Shown: piece after piece, positions 1-9,527 of the stretch
Numbering within the stretch: position 1 is the first letter of the stretch
How the letters are laid out: every line of letters begins with the position of its first letter
Source: Smittium culicis
Lineage: Eukaryota; Kickxellomycota; Harpellomycetes; Harpellales; Legeriomycetaceae
DNA: 28,188 bases
Reading direction: 5' to 3'
Assembly: GCA_001970855.1 (NCBI GenBank)
Contig: LSSN01004452.1
Coordinates: 1 to 28,188 of the forward strand
Notes under the pieces: model-generated
Told to the model about the DNA's origin: nothing
The model's input: only the letters and a program-made list of their open reading frames with translations
The model's database searches: none
Position numbers and translations under genes: made by a program

Positions 1-393
1 AAAACCTTTTGTCCCTTCTGCAGCCTCCAGACACCTGAGACAGCGGACCACATATTATTAGACTGCGCCCTATGGCGCAGAGTCAGAACCGAAACGATTG
101 GCCGGTTCATACCAGCTTCGATCCGCTCGGACAGCAATTTATTGCTTTTGAATTCCGATGAAGCCCGGTTGGGGCTAGTCAGGAAACTCCTTGGGGGGGA
201 GTCTAAACAATCTTATAGCCAGCTCCGCGCTGGCACCGCCGGTCCAAATTTCGAGCTGGAAACAGCGAAATTTTTGGACGGCATCCGTGTTGCCAGATCG
301 CTTATATTTCAGGATATAAGTGATTTACCAGCCCCCTTTAACCAATGCCCAGTGGGTACGGAGCCGCTAGAGCGGCGGAGGGGAGTCGGGTGA
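1..393 (+). CDS. C-terminal end of a non-LTR (LINE) retrotransposon reverse transcriptase, partial
   Basis: The frame is open from base 1 to a TGA at 391-393, giving 130 residues; the protein begins before the window. Near the start lies a zinc-binding pattern C4-P-F-C7, H17, C22 followed by LW, which is the cysteine-histidine knuckle found after the reverse transcriptase domain of many LINE elements (zf-RVT type). The rest (Arg- and Gly-rich, ending GTEPLERRRGVG) is a typical unstructured tail. The segment is clearly GC-richer than everything after it, and the change falls at the stop codon. Together with the 3' tail that follows, this marks an inserted element and not a host gene. It could belong to an intact or a 5'-truncated copy; the window does not show which. 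Confidence 0.8.
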   Translation, partial: KTFCPFCSLQTPETADHILLDCALWRRVRTETIGRFIPASIRSDSNLLLLNSDEARLGLVRKLLGGESKQSYSQLRAGTAGPNFELETAKFLDGIRVARSLIFQDISDLPAPFNQCPVGTEPLERRRGVG

Positions 394-508
394 AAATTTT
401 TATAATTATTTTATAAATTTTTTTTTACTTTTTTTATTACTTTTGTAATTAGTTTTTATTACTTTTTGTTATTGTATAAATAAATTTCTCGTGAAAAAAA
501 AAAAAAAA
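394..508 (+). mobile_element. 3' UTR and poly(A) tail of the non-LTR element
   Basis: After the stop codon comes a short T-rich UTR, an AATAAA signal at 479-484 and a run of 15 A at 494-508. This order (stop, UTR, polyadenylation signal, A tail in genomic DNA) is what target-primed reverse transcription leaves behind. The 3' junction is therefore at about 508. The 5' junction and target-site duplication lie outside the window. Confidence 0.75.
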
Positions 509-1311
509 TAATCTTTTTAATTACTTTTATTAATATATAAATTAACTTCAATTAACATCTCTAAGTTTAAATTTGTGTTTAAAAAAGCTTTTAGTGCAAA
601 TATTAAATCTTTTATCTAGAATGTATCAAAATAGACTCGTTAACATAATGGCTCTAATTCCGGTATAAAAAATTTCCAAAAATAGAAGTTAGTCGAAAGG
701 TTCCCAGAACGCCTAAAATATCATAATTTTTTGGATAATGTTAGGTAATTATAATGTTTCATATAAGTAATATATAATATTTAATCATATTTAAAATGGT
801 CGAGTACAAATGTAGAAATGATACTATTCGAGTTATGATACTAATAATAATTATTTTCTTTTATAGAAGGAAAAAAACTCGGATAATTGGTGCTAATTGA
901 GATTGAAATAAGAGACTTGAAATATATACTCATATATATTACCAAGACTTTTAACAGTCACAATTTAAAAATGATATCATTTCAATAAATAAAAGGATAA
1001 GCTAAGCTTATCCAGATATTAACTTAATTTCCGACATGAACATGCTAAAACCAAGAAAAAGAGGGTATTTATAAAATACTAATTATCTTATAAAGAAAAG
1101 TAGTATTCATATAAAAGCTCTCTAGATTGCATAGAATAGTTTGTTAGAAAAAGTAGCGAGGAAAAACTGATCAAATAATACAAATTGATAGAGGATAAAA
1201 TTTATTTAGATAGGTAATAATAAAATGGATTTTTGTAGTAAAAGAGTTAGCTACAAAGTCCAAATTATTTTATAAACCTCTAAAAAAAATTATTATACTC
1301 AATGAATTTGA
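509..1311. other. AT-rich intergenic stretch, nothing recognised
   Basis: Between the retrotransposon tail and the 3' end of the WD40 gene I see no open frame of note, no RNA gene and no copy of either miniature transposon family. Confidence 0.6.
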
Positions 1312-2809
1312 TTAATAGAAGAGTTTTAACTTTTTAACTTGATCATATAAACTAGCAAGCCTTGAGGAACGATGGTCGGGTATAAAAAATGAACTCTAGA
1401 AAAAATATAAAAACAAAGATAAATAATAAATAGATACTTACTACATCCGAACCAGAAGATATAGCCATATTCAGTTTTGGATTAATTCCTAACGTGTATA
1501 CAGGAGATGTATGGTGGCCTTGCCAGGAGTGAGAAATCGGTAAAATTATTGGTTCAAGCGCTGGGTTGCTAGAAAAATATAGATAGCCGCTTTCTGATTG
1601 TGGAGAAGCAGAAGCTTTTAAATCAAAAAATCCCAGCTTTTTGAGAGGCTCATGGATATTCCACATATGAATGGTTCCATCAAAAGTCCCAGAAACAATG
1701 CTAGAACCATCAGGTGTAAATTGAATGTTTTGGGGGCTATAATATGAAAAGGTAGAGAGCTGCTCAGGGTTAGGGGAATAGATGGATGAAGTATCAGTCG
1801 ATGGCAGTAAGACAAGTAGTAGGTTTCCACGAAAAGAGTCTATCAAATACAATAGACCATTGGCAGTACTTATAAGCAATGAATCACCAAACGGCTTACT
1901 AAACTGCACACTCGATATTGGACTATTTAAATGCGATTTGTTTAAACTCAAATTGTTTGGTACCGATGAAATAAAGTTTTCCAATGTTTGAAGTATGTCA
2001 AATGAAAATAAAGGGTATTTATCAATGTTTCTTATATCAAATAAACTTATTTTTGATCCAGAAGCTACAGCAAAAATCGTGCCTGTAGGATCAAAATCAA
2101 CATCAGTTCCTTGAGTAGAGTCAAAGTGGCTCAAGACAAAACTATTAACAGGAGAGGAAGCAGAAATATCCCACATTTTTACTGTTTTGTCCATAGAGGC
2201 AGATAAAAATACATTTCGTTTCGAAAAACTTTGGCTTTTACTATTAGAGAAATTAGCACTATTTCTAAAAGATGAGTTCTTTTTTGAATCAAGTGATCGA
2301 TTGTTTTCAAATGATGAGTCTAAATCAGCTAGATATGGTATAAATTTCATCGATGTAACCTTAGAAGTATGTCCTTTAAAGTATCTTATATATCCATTGG
2401 TTTCCAATGATAGGTACCTAATTGTATCTATAAAAATTAATGCATTTTAAAAAAAGAGCTTCTCTACATATCTAAAAATCATGTTAAAGTAAATACCATC
2501 AATTTTTGTTGAAGAATGAACCACCTTATCAAGATCGTTAGAAAATATAGCATGATTGCAGCCGTATTTTAGACTTGGTATTATTTTTTTCCTCTTTCCT
2601 TCTTGACAGTCATATAGCTGTAGTGTGTGGTTTGTATTGGTGGTGATGCAGTTGTAGCCATTGTAGCTAAAATCCAAAGAAACAGAGTGAACATCATCTT
2701 TTCCTGAATATGAACGAGTTATTCTCATATTTTTATAAGATGTCGGGCTAATTATGCTGACAAAAGGTTCATGTTGGTATTTTTTAAATATAGACTCGTC
2801 GAATTCCAT
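1312..2809 (-). CDS. WDR82/Swd2-like WD40 repeat protein, three exons
   Basis: Exons 2809-2497, 2427-1442 and 1395-1312 give about 460 residues. Introns are 69 and 46 nt with GT-AG ends. The first junction restores KIDDTIRYLSL, a stretch shared with animal WDR82, and is followed by NGYIRYFKGH and later SASMDKTVKMWDI, both typical of this family. The last exon starts SSFFIPD, matching the hydrophobic end of the final blade in WDR82/Swd2. Known relatives act in the Set1/COMPASS histone H3K4 methyltransferase and in transcription-termination phosphatase complexes in the nucleus. It is longer than the roughly 310-330 residues usual for the family because of a Ser/Asn-rich insert at about residues 139-176 between two strands, plus shorter inserts later. 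The alternative acceptor 2 nt further on would change the last 27 residues and lose the conserved end, so I chose the first AG. The neighbours do not suggest a shared role. Confidence 0.85.
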
Positions 2810-3470
2810 ATCTTAAATTGGAAATGATTAAAAGATTGAAAATTCAAAAATACTAAATGAAAAAAAAAAGGATAGAAATTACGAAGGCTAAAATAAGTAT
2901 AAATATGAAATATATACAAGTATAAAACTTCAGATTAAAGAAGTATTACATTTATAATTTGAAATCTAACAAGAATTTGCTCTAAAATAGTAATGAAATG
3001 GCCATTAAATGTATGTTCATTAAAAGTAATTAAAGGTGAAGAATATCGGATGAATTTCATAAAAATTCATTGGCTATTACAATAATCTAAATTATCATAT
3101 TAGTGGTTAAATACTTAATAATAAATAAAGATAAAAAAATAGCTATTCGATAAAATTTTTTATTTTAGGGCCCTATTTGGCACCAGTTTTCATAATTCCA
3201 ATAGTCATATAAAAATTAAGAGCCCCACTTTAGATATGGGAATGGTAATTGGAAAATTATTGAAGCTATTATATGTGCAATTTTTAATAAATGATGCTGT
3301 TTTTTTGTAAGAGATAGAAAATCTATGAAATAAAAATTCATCAAAAATACTTGAAAAGTAAAATGATTGCCAGAATTTATACAATTTACTAGAGGATATA
3401 AAAATTCAATATTTGTATTTTGATAACATTTTAAACTTACTACACAATAATAATACATCTTTAGTTTTAT
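2810..3470. other. AT-rich intergenic stretch, nothing recognised
   Basis: Upstream of the WD40 gene. An 80-codon ATG-started frame on the minus strand (3458-3216) encodes a Phe/Tyr/Leu/Ile-rich peptide without recognisable domains; I treat it as chance. No other structure is seen before the transposon copy at 3471. Confidence 0.5.
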
Positions 3471-3669
3471 TTAACCCTTCCAAAGGCTGCTAACTTTTTT
3501 TTGAACTACCAAAATCATCCAACTAAATGGCTAGATGATAAATAAAGTTTGAATGATAATATTTTATTTGCTAATAACTTTTTACATCCAATAATTAATA
3601 ATTAATACTAGGCTTATCCAATTACATTATTTAAAATAATTATATACTGTTGGCCCCAGAAAAGGTTAG
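3471..3669 (-). mobile_element. Family 1 miniature transposon (TTAA, piggyBac-like), copy 1, decayed
   Basis: It starts TTAACCCTTCCAAAGG and runs 199 bp to CAGAAAAGGTTAG, in the reverse orientation relative to the consensus. The degenerate body keeps recognisable blocks: 'gaactaccaaaatcatccaa' corresponds to the consensus 'GATCTACCAAATATAGCCAA'. Many substitutions make this one of the oldest copies. Confidence 0.6.
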
Positions 3670-4060
3670 ACAAATAAATAACGATAAAAAATTACTTATA
3701 ATCAAACCAACACGATTTTATTCATTCCAAAATTTTTTTTGGCGCAGAACAGTTGATAAAACAAGGCTTAGTTAAAACTAACGAAGAAATATGACTCAAT
3801 TAGATTCTTATTATTAGATACTGACACTAAAGTTAAATAAAAGCAAGTCTTATTTTTTTCAAAAAAAATATGCAAAAGAAAAAAGAGAAAAAGTATTAAT
3901 AATCGAGTTTAATGTATTTATATCTAGTACAAGTAAGGTGTAAGCTAAAGCAAATAATAATTTGTATGAATAATATGTGCAATAATGGAAAGTGAATTCG
4001 CTATATACTCAATAGTTTTGTGGTTTGAGTTAATGTTGTGTCAAAAATACAAAGTTTTCA

Positions 4061-5166
4061 TTAAATTTGGTCGAGAATGAGCTGTTCAGATTGATCAATT
4101 TTTTCTTGTTTTTTAAGCTCTTTTTTAACAAGGTAAAAGGTGTATATGAACACTATAATAGCAAGAGATGATGTAAAAACAACAGGGAATATTTTTACAA
4201 AGCTGACTTTATTTTGAGGGCTAGAGTTTTTATCAGTCTCTGTACTATTAGATTTATATCCTATTAGTTCAGCTATCGACAAAGCTTGTGAGCCAACATA
4301 AATGTGGATTAGTAGTCTAGGTAAAGCTAGAGCAGTCGCAACAAAGAACGTGTAAAAAGAAACTTTTGTGGTGCTTAGGAAAAGATTGGTTACATTGAAT
4401 GGGTAAGGAGCGAGACGGAAAAGAACCAAAAACTAAAATTAAAGCAGAAAAGAAATAGAGGTAAATAAAAGATTTATACTTTGAAATAAATAAGAAAAAA
4501 ACTCAAGCTAACCTTTACGCCTCGATTTTCAATAAGTTTAGTAAATGCATATAAATGACGCTGGGAGGATATGGCATTTTTTATATAAGAAAGTTCCATC
4601 GAGCGGCCCAAAATGAATACAAAGGATGCACCCAACAAACTTCCAAAGAAAACAGGTAAAAATCCTAATGGGAATCCGAATACAAATCCTGAGAATAAAG
4701 TTGTTATTCCATACCCAATAACTGGGGGTATGCTACAGATAAACGCGAACATAGAAACGACCACATATCCCCTACATGAAACAAAAGAGAGTATGAAGAT
4801 TTAATAAAATAATTATAAAAATTGTTAAGGCTAATAGCGCTTTCTTGATGAAATAGAATAATTTAATAGTGCCTACCAAAATTTCATTTTTTTTAACGAA
4901 CTGCTAAAGTTTAGCAGAAAAGTTGCTATTTCCTTTTTAAATACTATTGAAGCTACAACCATTAATAAAACTATAAATATATATACAATTAACGGGCCGT
5001 AAGATTCAAGGAAAGAAGTATTTTCAAGATTCTCTTCAGAATATATATAATCATCGTATTCATTTGATATTGTAACATCAGAGCTGGTCTCTCTGGAATT
5101 GATTAGTATGGTATAATTATTTGTTTGAGTATCGTTTTTGCTTATAGTTGGAATTATGTCAGTCAT
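4061..5166 (-). CDS. VTT-domain (TVP38/TMEM64/SNARE-associated Golgi family) membrane protein, paralog 1
   Basis: Exons 5166-4877, 4771-4513 and 4432-4061, with introns of 105 and 80 nt, give 306 residues. The N-terminus (1-57) is polar and acidic. A membrane segment lies at about 58-76, then a long hydrophobic block from residue 99 carries SGFVFGFPLGF and GSLLGASFVFILGR, the glycine-rich core of the VTT domain. Exon 3 opens FLVLFRLAPYPFN, the family's re-entrant loop motif with its conserved Arg and Pro, followed by ATALALPRLLIHIYVGS. A final membrane segment and a Lys/Glu-rich tail end the protein. Relatives are Golgi/ER/vacuole membrane proteins linked to vesicle traffic, and some act as lipid scramblases. 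The first intron splits the Trp codon (TG|G) and the second falls after GVK; both positions are shared with the two other copies here. Function in this organism is inferred from family only. Confidence 0.88.
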
Positions 5167-5601
5167 TTTTTAATTAAGATAGCGATATAATGTCGACAGT
5201 TGAAGTATTGTATATTATATTATATTGATTCTACTGAAAGAATTACTTGTATGAAAAGTGATATTTTCTGAAATTTTTATTATAAAGCGCTATACATGCA
5301 GAGTAATTGTACAATTTATATCAACGTGTTTAAAACTGAAGCTTTTGAGTGTTCTTTAGCTGAAATAAAAACTATATATATAATCAAGATATGTATATAT
5401 ACGAAAGTTGAAAATGAAGAAGTTATGAAACCACAGTTAGTTGAATAAATATTAAACATTTAAAATTCAGTAAACTAACGCTATTTACCTAAATACGTAA
5501 TGTAGCTTTTGCGTCTATAATTAAACATTTAACCAATTAAAACCAAGTGAATCTAATATAATTTATAAGCAGTTTATAAAATCATAAATTTAATTTTCTT
5601 A
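5167..5601. other. AT-rich upstream region of VTT paralog 1
   Basis: It contains short TA-rich runs (for example near 5210-5225 and 5380-5400). These would serve as a loosely defined promoter region for the minus-strand VTT gene, but no specific motif can be named. No coding potential was seen. Confidence 0.4.
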
Positions 5602-5795
5602 TTAGCCATTTCATGAGCGGTAGAGCGTTTATGGTTGCTAAATATATCCAACTATCTAAAATAAAATAAAATAGTTTCGAAGCCTTAAGAGCTATTGGTA
5701 TGCAGTAATTAAACAGCAAATAATAAACTTGCTAATATTAATTAAGCGAATCATAAAATTAAGTTTTTTTATAGTTTAGCGCAGGAAAGGGTTGT
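5602..5795 (-). mobile_element. Family 1 miniature transposon, copy 2, decayed
   Basis: 194 bp from TTAGCCATTTCATGAGCGG to GCGCAGGAAAGGGTTGT, in reverse orientation. Internal blocks 'gcaaataataaacttgc' and 'gcgaatcataaaatt' match better-preserved copies at 6695 and 17128. Both TTAA flanks have mutated (TTAG and TTGT). Confidence 0.7.
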
Positions 5796-6392
5796 CTTTA
5801 TCTCTGGGTGTAGAGCCATTATTTGTCGCTATTTCTAGGCAATATAAAAAATTAAAATTCTCAGCGATTTTAAATAAAAAGGCGCAATAAGCCTAGTGAC
5901 TTAATTACTAACCTAATAGTTGATTATTGGCCAAAGGTTTTAATCCTAATAATAGGATTTTTTTCTTTAAACAATAGATATTATTTTAATAATACTATAG
6001 ATTCCAGTTCTGGAGTTCCTAACAATTAATTGATATAATTTTAGATGGAGTATTTTAATATTAAAAAGAGGCAGCTAATCTCTGGTTAGTTTTTTAATAA
6101 TTTACAGGATAGCTTTTCTAGAGCTAGATTGAATCTCAGATAGCGATATCTTGATAAAAAAAAGGCTATGTATATTAGTGGAATATTATCTAGATACAAT
6201 TTGTTTTTATATAGCCAACCTATTAGCATTAGTATTATGGTGCTGGTAAGCAATTAACAAATAATTGAATATCAGAAATGTCAATAAAATATAAGCGTTA
6301 CATATTTTACAATCGGAGTGGAGTGTTTCAAATAAACCAAAATTCAAATTTTAGAAATAATACCTTTCTGAGACAAAATTTCTTGAACTTGT
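5796..6392. other. AT-rich intergenic stretch between transposon copies
   Basis: No gene, RNA or recognisable repeat end is seen here. Confidence 0.5.
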
Positions 6393-6588
6393 TTAACCCT
6401 TTCCCGTCCAACACTCTTAAAAATATCAATTTTTTTATTCGGTTATGATTTAAAAGTAAATTTATTATTGACTGTTAAAATACAACAAACGAATATTTCC
6501 CAAGGCCTCGGAATTAAATTATTTTTACTGAATCCAGTTGGCTATATTTGGTAGATCAAAAATAGTTTACCGCCTGCGAAAGGGTTAA
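6393..6588 (+). mobile_element. Family 1 miniature transposon, copy 3
   Basis: 196 bp including intact TTAA at both ends (6393-6396 and 6585-6588). The left end is TTAACCCTTTCCCGTCC and the right end is CGCCTGCGAAAGGGTTAA. Near the right end, GGTAGA and TTTACC flank a 10-nt A-rich loop, an imperfect form of the subterminal hairpin seen in the best copies. The copy has no coding capacity. Confidence 0.9.
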
Positions 6589-6694
6589 AAATCACAGCTA
6601 TATAAATGCTATTACTAGATTTTTTTAAACGATCAGGTAAATTTCATGGTCAATAATTCTGTGTTGCTCAGTAAAATAACAATTTGACAATTGT

Positions 6695-6891
6695 TTAACC
6701 CTTTCACGGGATGTACACTATTTTTGATCTACCAAATCTAGCCAACTAAATTAATTGATCTTATTTTAATTCCGAGATTCATTTAATCATTATTTTAATA
6801 TAGAATAAATGCAAATAATAAATTTGCTTATAAAGTATAAACGAATCATAAAATTAGTTTTTCCAAAGAATGTTGGGCGGGAAAGGGCTAG
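6695..6891 (-). mobile_element. Family 1 miniature transposon, copy 4
   Basis: 197 bp in reverse orientation. The first end is TTAACCCTTTCACGGG with an intact TTAA at 6695-6698. The far end is GTTGGGCGGGAAAGGGCTAG, where the expected TTAA is mutated to CTAG. Internal blocks match copies 2 and 8. Confidence 0.88.
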
Positions 6892-6905
6892 CTATATAAT
6901 GTTTA

Positions 6906-7103
6906 TTAACCCGTTCCCGTCCAACACTCTTTGAAAAAAATGAATTTATTGATTCGTTTATGTTTAATAAAGAAATTTAATATTTTCTATTACTCAACAA
7001 AAAATCAATACTTCTTAAAGAATCGGAATTAAAGTATTTTAATTGAGCGCTGTAGGCTATAATACGCAGCTCAAAAACAGCCTACCGCGCGGGCAAGGGT
7101 TAA
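6906..7103 (+). mobile_element. Family 1 miniature transposon, copy 5
   Basis: 198 bp in forward orientation, with TTAA at 6906-6909 and 7100-7103. The left end TTAACCCGTTCCCGTCCAAC and the right end ACCGCGCGGGCAAGGGTTAA differ from the consensus by only a few bases. It begins 14 bp after copy 4 ends. Confidence 0.9.
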
Positions 7104-7154
7104 AAGCTTTCATGTACCTGTTGGTCAGGTGGTATAGCCTTGGCACTTTTTAAC

Positions 7155-7351
7155 TTAAGCGTTTTCCCGTCCAAAACTCTATAAAAAAGCTAAATTTATG
7201 ATTCGTTTATAGTTAATATGCAAGCTTATATTTTCTGTTACAATAATATACACCAATATTTTTTAAAGCCTCGAAGCTAATGTACTTTAATTGAACACAG
7301 TTATATATATTTGGTAGATCAAAAATAGTCTACCGCCCGGGAAAGTGTTAA
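7155..7351 (+). mobile_element. Family 1 miniature transposon, copy 6
   Basis: 197 bp in forward orientation, with TTAA at 7155-7158 and 7348-7351. The left end is mutated (GCGTTTTCCCGTCC in place of CCCTTTCCCGTCC). The right end CCGCCCGGGAAAGTGTTAA is well preserved. GGTAGA and TCTACC form a perfect 6-bp subterminal hairpin around a 10-nt A-rich loop just inside it. Confidence 0.88.
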
Positions 7352-9527
7352 ATTATCATTTTAGCATGGTATATGAAAATAATATGCGCTTTCTTAATAG
7401 ATAATATTTTAAATTTTTTAATGAAATGTCCCTACGTTTAAAGTTTACTAATAAAGTGAATTGAATTAAAAAATTCAAAATATCCAAAAAGGAGGGAATA
7501 ATCAAAATCACTTTTCTTTTAAACATACTAGGAAGTTTTTTCAGCTTTTCCAAATAGAAATGATTACGAATTCTAATTTTTTAAAATAAGACGAAAAACT
7601 TGAAATTTAAAAAAATTGATTTAAAGATAGCCAAAAATAAAATATTTTATGATTTCAATCTAATTCAATAATATACTCTAATTTAAAGTGTGTTTTTAAA
7701 GCAATTCTTATTAGTTATGGAGATAATATGTATTATAATTTGGGTTCATTGAATTTCAATTTGATGGTGCATTTATGATTTAGCACAACAATGCGCTAGA
7801 GCTGATTTTATAAATAAAAAAATCTCGAGAACATCTATAAGATATACATATATTTAAATTGTTTAACATGCAAGAATTGATAGTGTTTTTTTTAATAGAG
7901 CTCAAACACCTTAGTTGAGCTATTAAAATGTTTATTGAAAATATATTTGAAACTAGTATTGCAGATCTCTAAGGTAAATAGACAGTAAATTCTTTTAACT
8001 TTCTGGAATGTGGTTATTATTTTTATTCGATTATTTTTTTAAAACAAAATTTGAGGTTAATAACCTTTTTCACCTGCAAAATACTAAGATGATAAAAAAA
8101 TTATTTGATACAATAATATTTTATAAATCATTTATACAGAATACTTGTCAAGTACTCGTGTAAATTTATTTTGGATATATTGTGTGCATTTGTGTGTGTG
8201 TGTTTTTTGTATACAAGTTTTAGCGACACATATCAAATTATTAGCAATTTTCTAGCGTACTTTAAACTAAATGCTTCAATATATTGGAATCTCAATACTT
8301 TGATTTTTATTTTTTTCGATTATAATATTCAAAATTAGTTGGCTTAATTTTCAAGTTTTTTGTGACAGTTTGCGATCAAAGCATCGCTTTTTGATATAAT
8401 TTGGGAAATATTCTGCATTGATCTATTTGAGTAGTTAAAAACTTCCAATTGGGTTAATTGCATTAAACTCATTGCTTTTATTACTATTTCACAATTAAAA
8501 GTAAACATATTTATATGATAGAAAATTTATAAAGATATAAGGTAATAATATACAATAAATTATATGATGTTGGCGCTATATTTAATTATAAATATTAAAT
8601 TTGACAGAAAAATGTTTATATAATATAAGTTAGGGGAATTATAATTTTTTATGTGAATAAAATTAAATAAAGAAAATATATTCTCACGTTTTTTTAGTTG
8701 AATTTCCGAGAGAAATTAATGGGATATCCAATACTAGCTTTTAGTAGTTAGAATTTATAAATGTAGAAATCATGAAATTGGTGCTTTATTTATAAAACAA
8801 AATTCAAGCACACAACTTTCACCAACTTCACAACGGTCTATCAAACATAACCTTGGCCTTTTATAGATACTATTAAGAAAAAAAGGTCATTTTTAAAAAC
8901 GACCACTTGAAAAGATTGCACTTTATTTCTCAACTAATGGTTGAATCATATGCATGCGTTATAAATGGTATAAATGAAATATATTTACGTTATAAAAATT
9001 TAAGTGGCTAACCCATAATATTTTCACTATTGTTGAAAGCGAACAAACAACTTTAATTGTAGCTTTTTTATTACTTTGTGATAAATCTTTTTGTGAACCA
9101 AAAAAATCTGTTGATAGTAATGAACTTATACACAACAAAGGGTGTAAAAGACATATTAATATTATTTATTCTTATCAAGGAGGCTAATGATAATGAAGTT
9201 TAAACTATTTTAGAAAATATTGATTTTTTAAAGGCGAAAAAAACTGACTTTTTAATTTAGAAATTGCTAAATTTGCTAAAAAAATAATCTAACAATAAAT
9301 ATTTGGGAAAATGTACATTTAATTAATACAAAAAACCTTATAATAATAAAAATTAAACACTTTAATTTCTTTAACTCAAGAAATTTTCTCTAAAAGCTTT
9401 TTTTTTTTATGGCTTATTTATAAATAATATATATATAGCGAAATAAAAAACTAAATAATATACAAAAAAATTATAAATAAAAACATTTTTATAAATTTCG
9501 ATAAATTAAAAAAAATACTAAATAGTC
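7352..9527. other. Long AT-rich stretch upstream of VTT paralog 2
   Basis: About 2.2 kb without a gene I can support. A 65-codon minus-strand frame (7553-7356) is low-complexity Lys/Leu/Phe and probably chance. A small (TG)6 microsatellite lies at 8191-8202. The last 150 bases before the ATG at 9528 are almost pure A/T and would include the promoter and 5' leader, but no specific site is recognisable. Confidence 0.5.

Noticed and set aside
3216..3458. 80-codon ATG frame on the minus strand
   Set aside because: No domain, hydrophobic composition expected from A/T-rich DNA, no splice partner and no conserved motif; about the length expected by chance.
4613..4804. 63-codon plus-strand frame
   Set aside because: It is antisense to exon 2 of VTT paralog 1, whose conserved glycine motifs are on the minus strand.
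6393..7351. Regularly spaced repeats, considered as a CRISPR array
   Set aside because: The repeats are about 195 bp, occur in both orientations, have TTAA flanks and unequal spacing, and the genome is eukaryotic.
7356..7553. 65-codon minus-strand frame beside transposon copy 6
   Set aside because: Low-complexity Lys/Leu/Phe peptide with no recognisable motif; consistent with chance.
8056..8090. TAACCTTTTTCACCTGC, resembling a family 1 end
   Set aside because: No matching opposite end is present about 195 bp away and internal blocks are absent.
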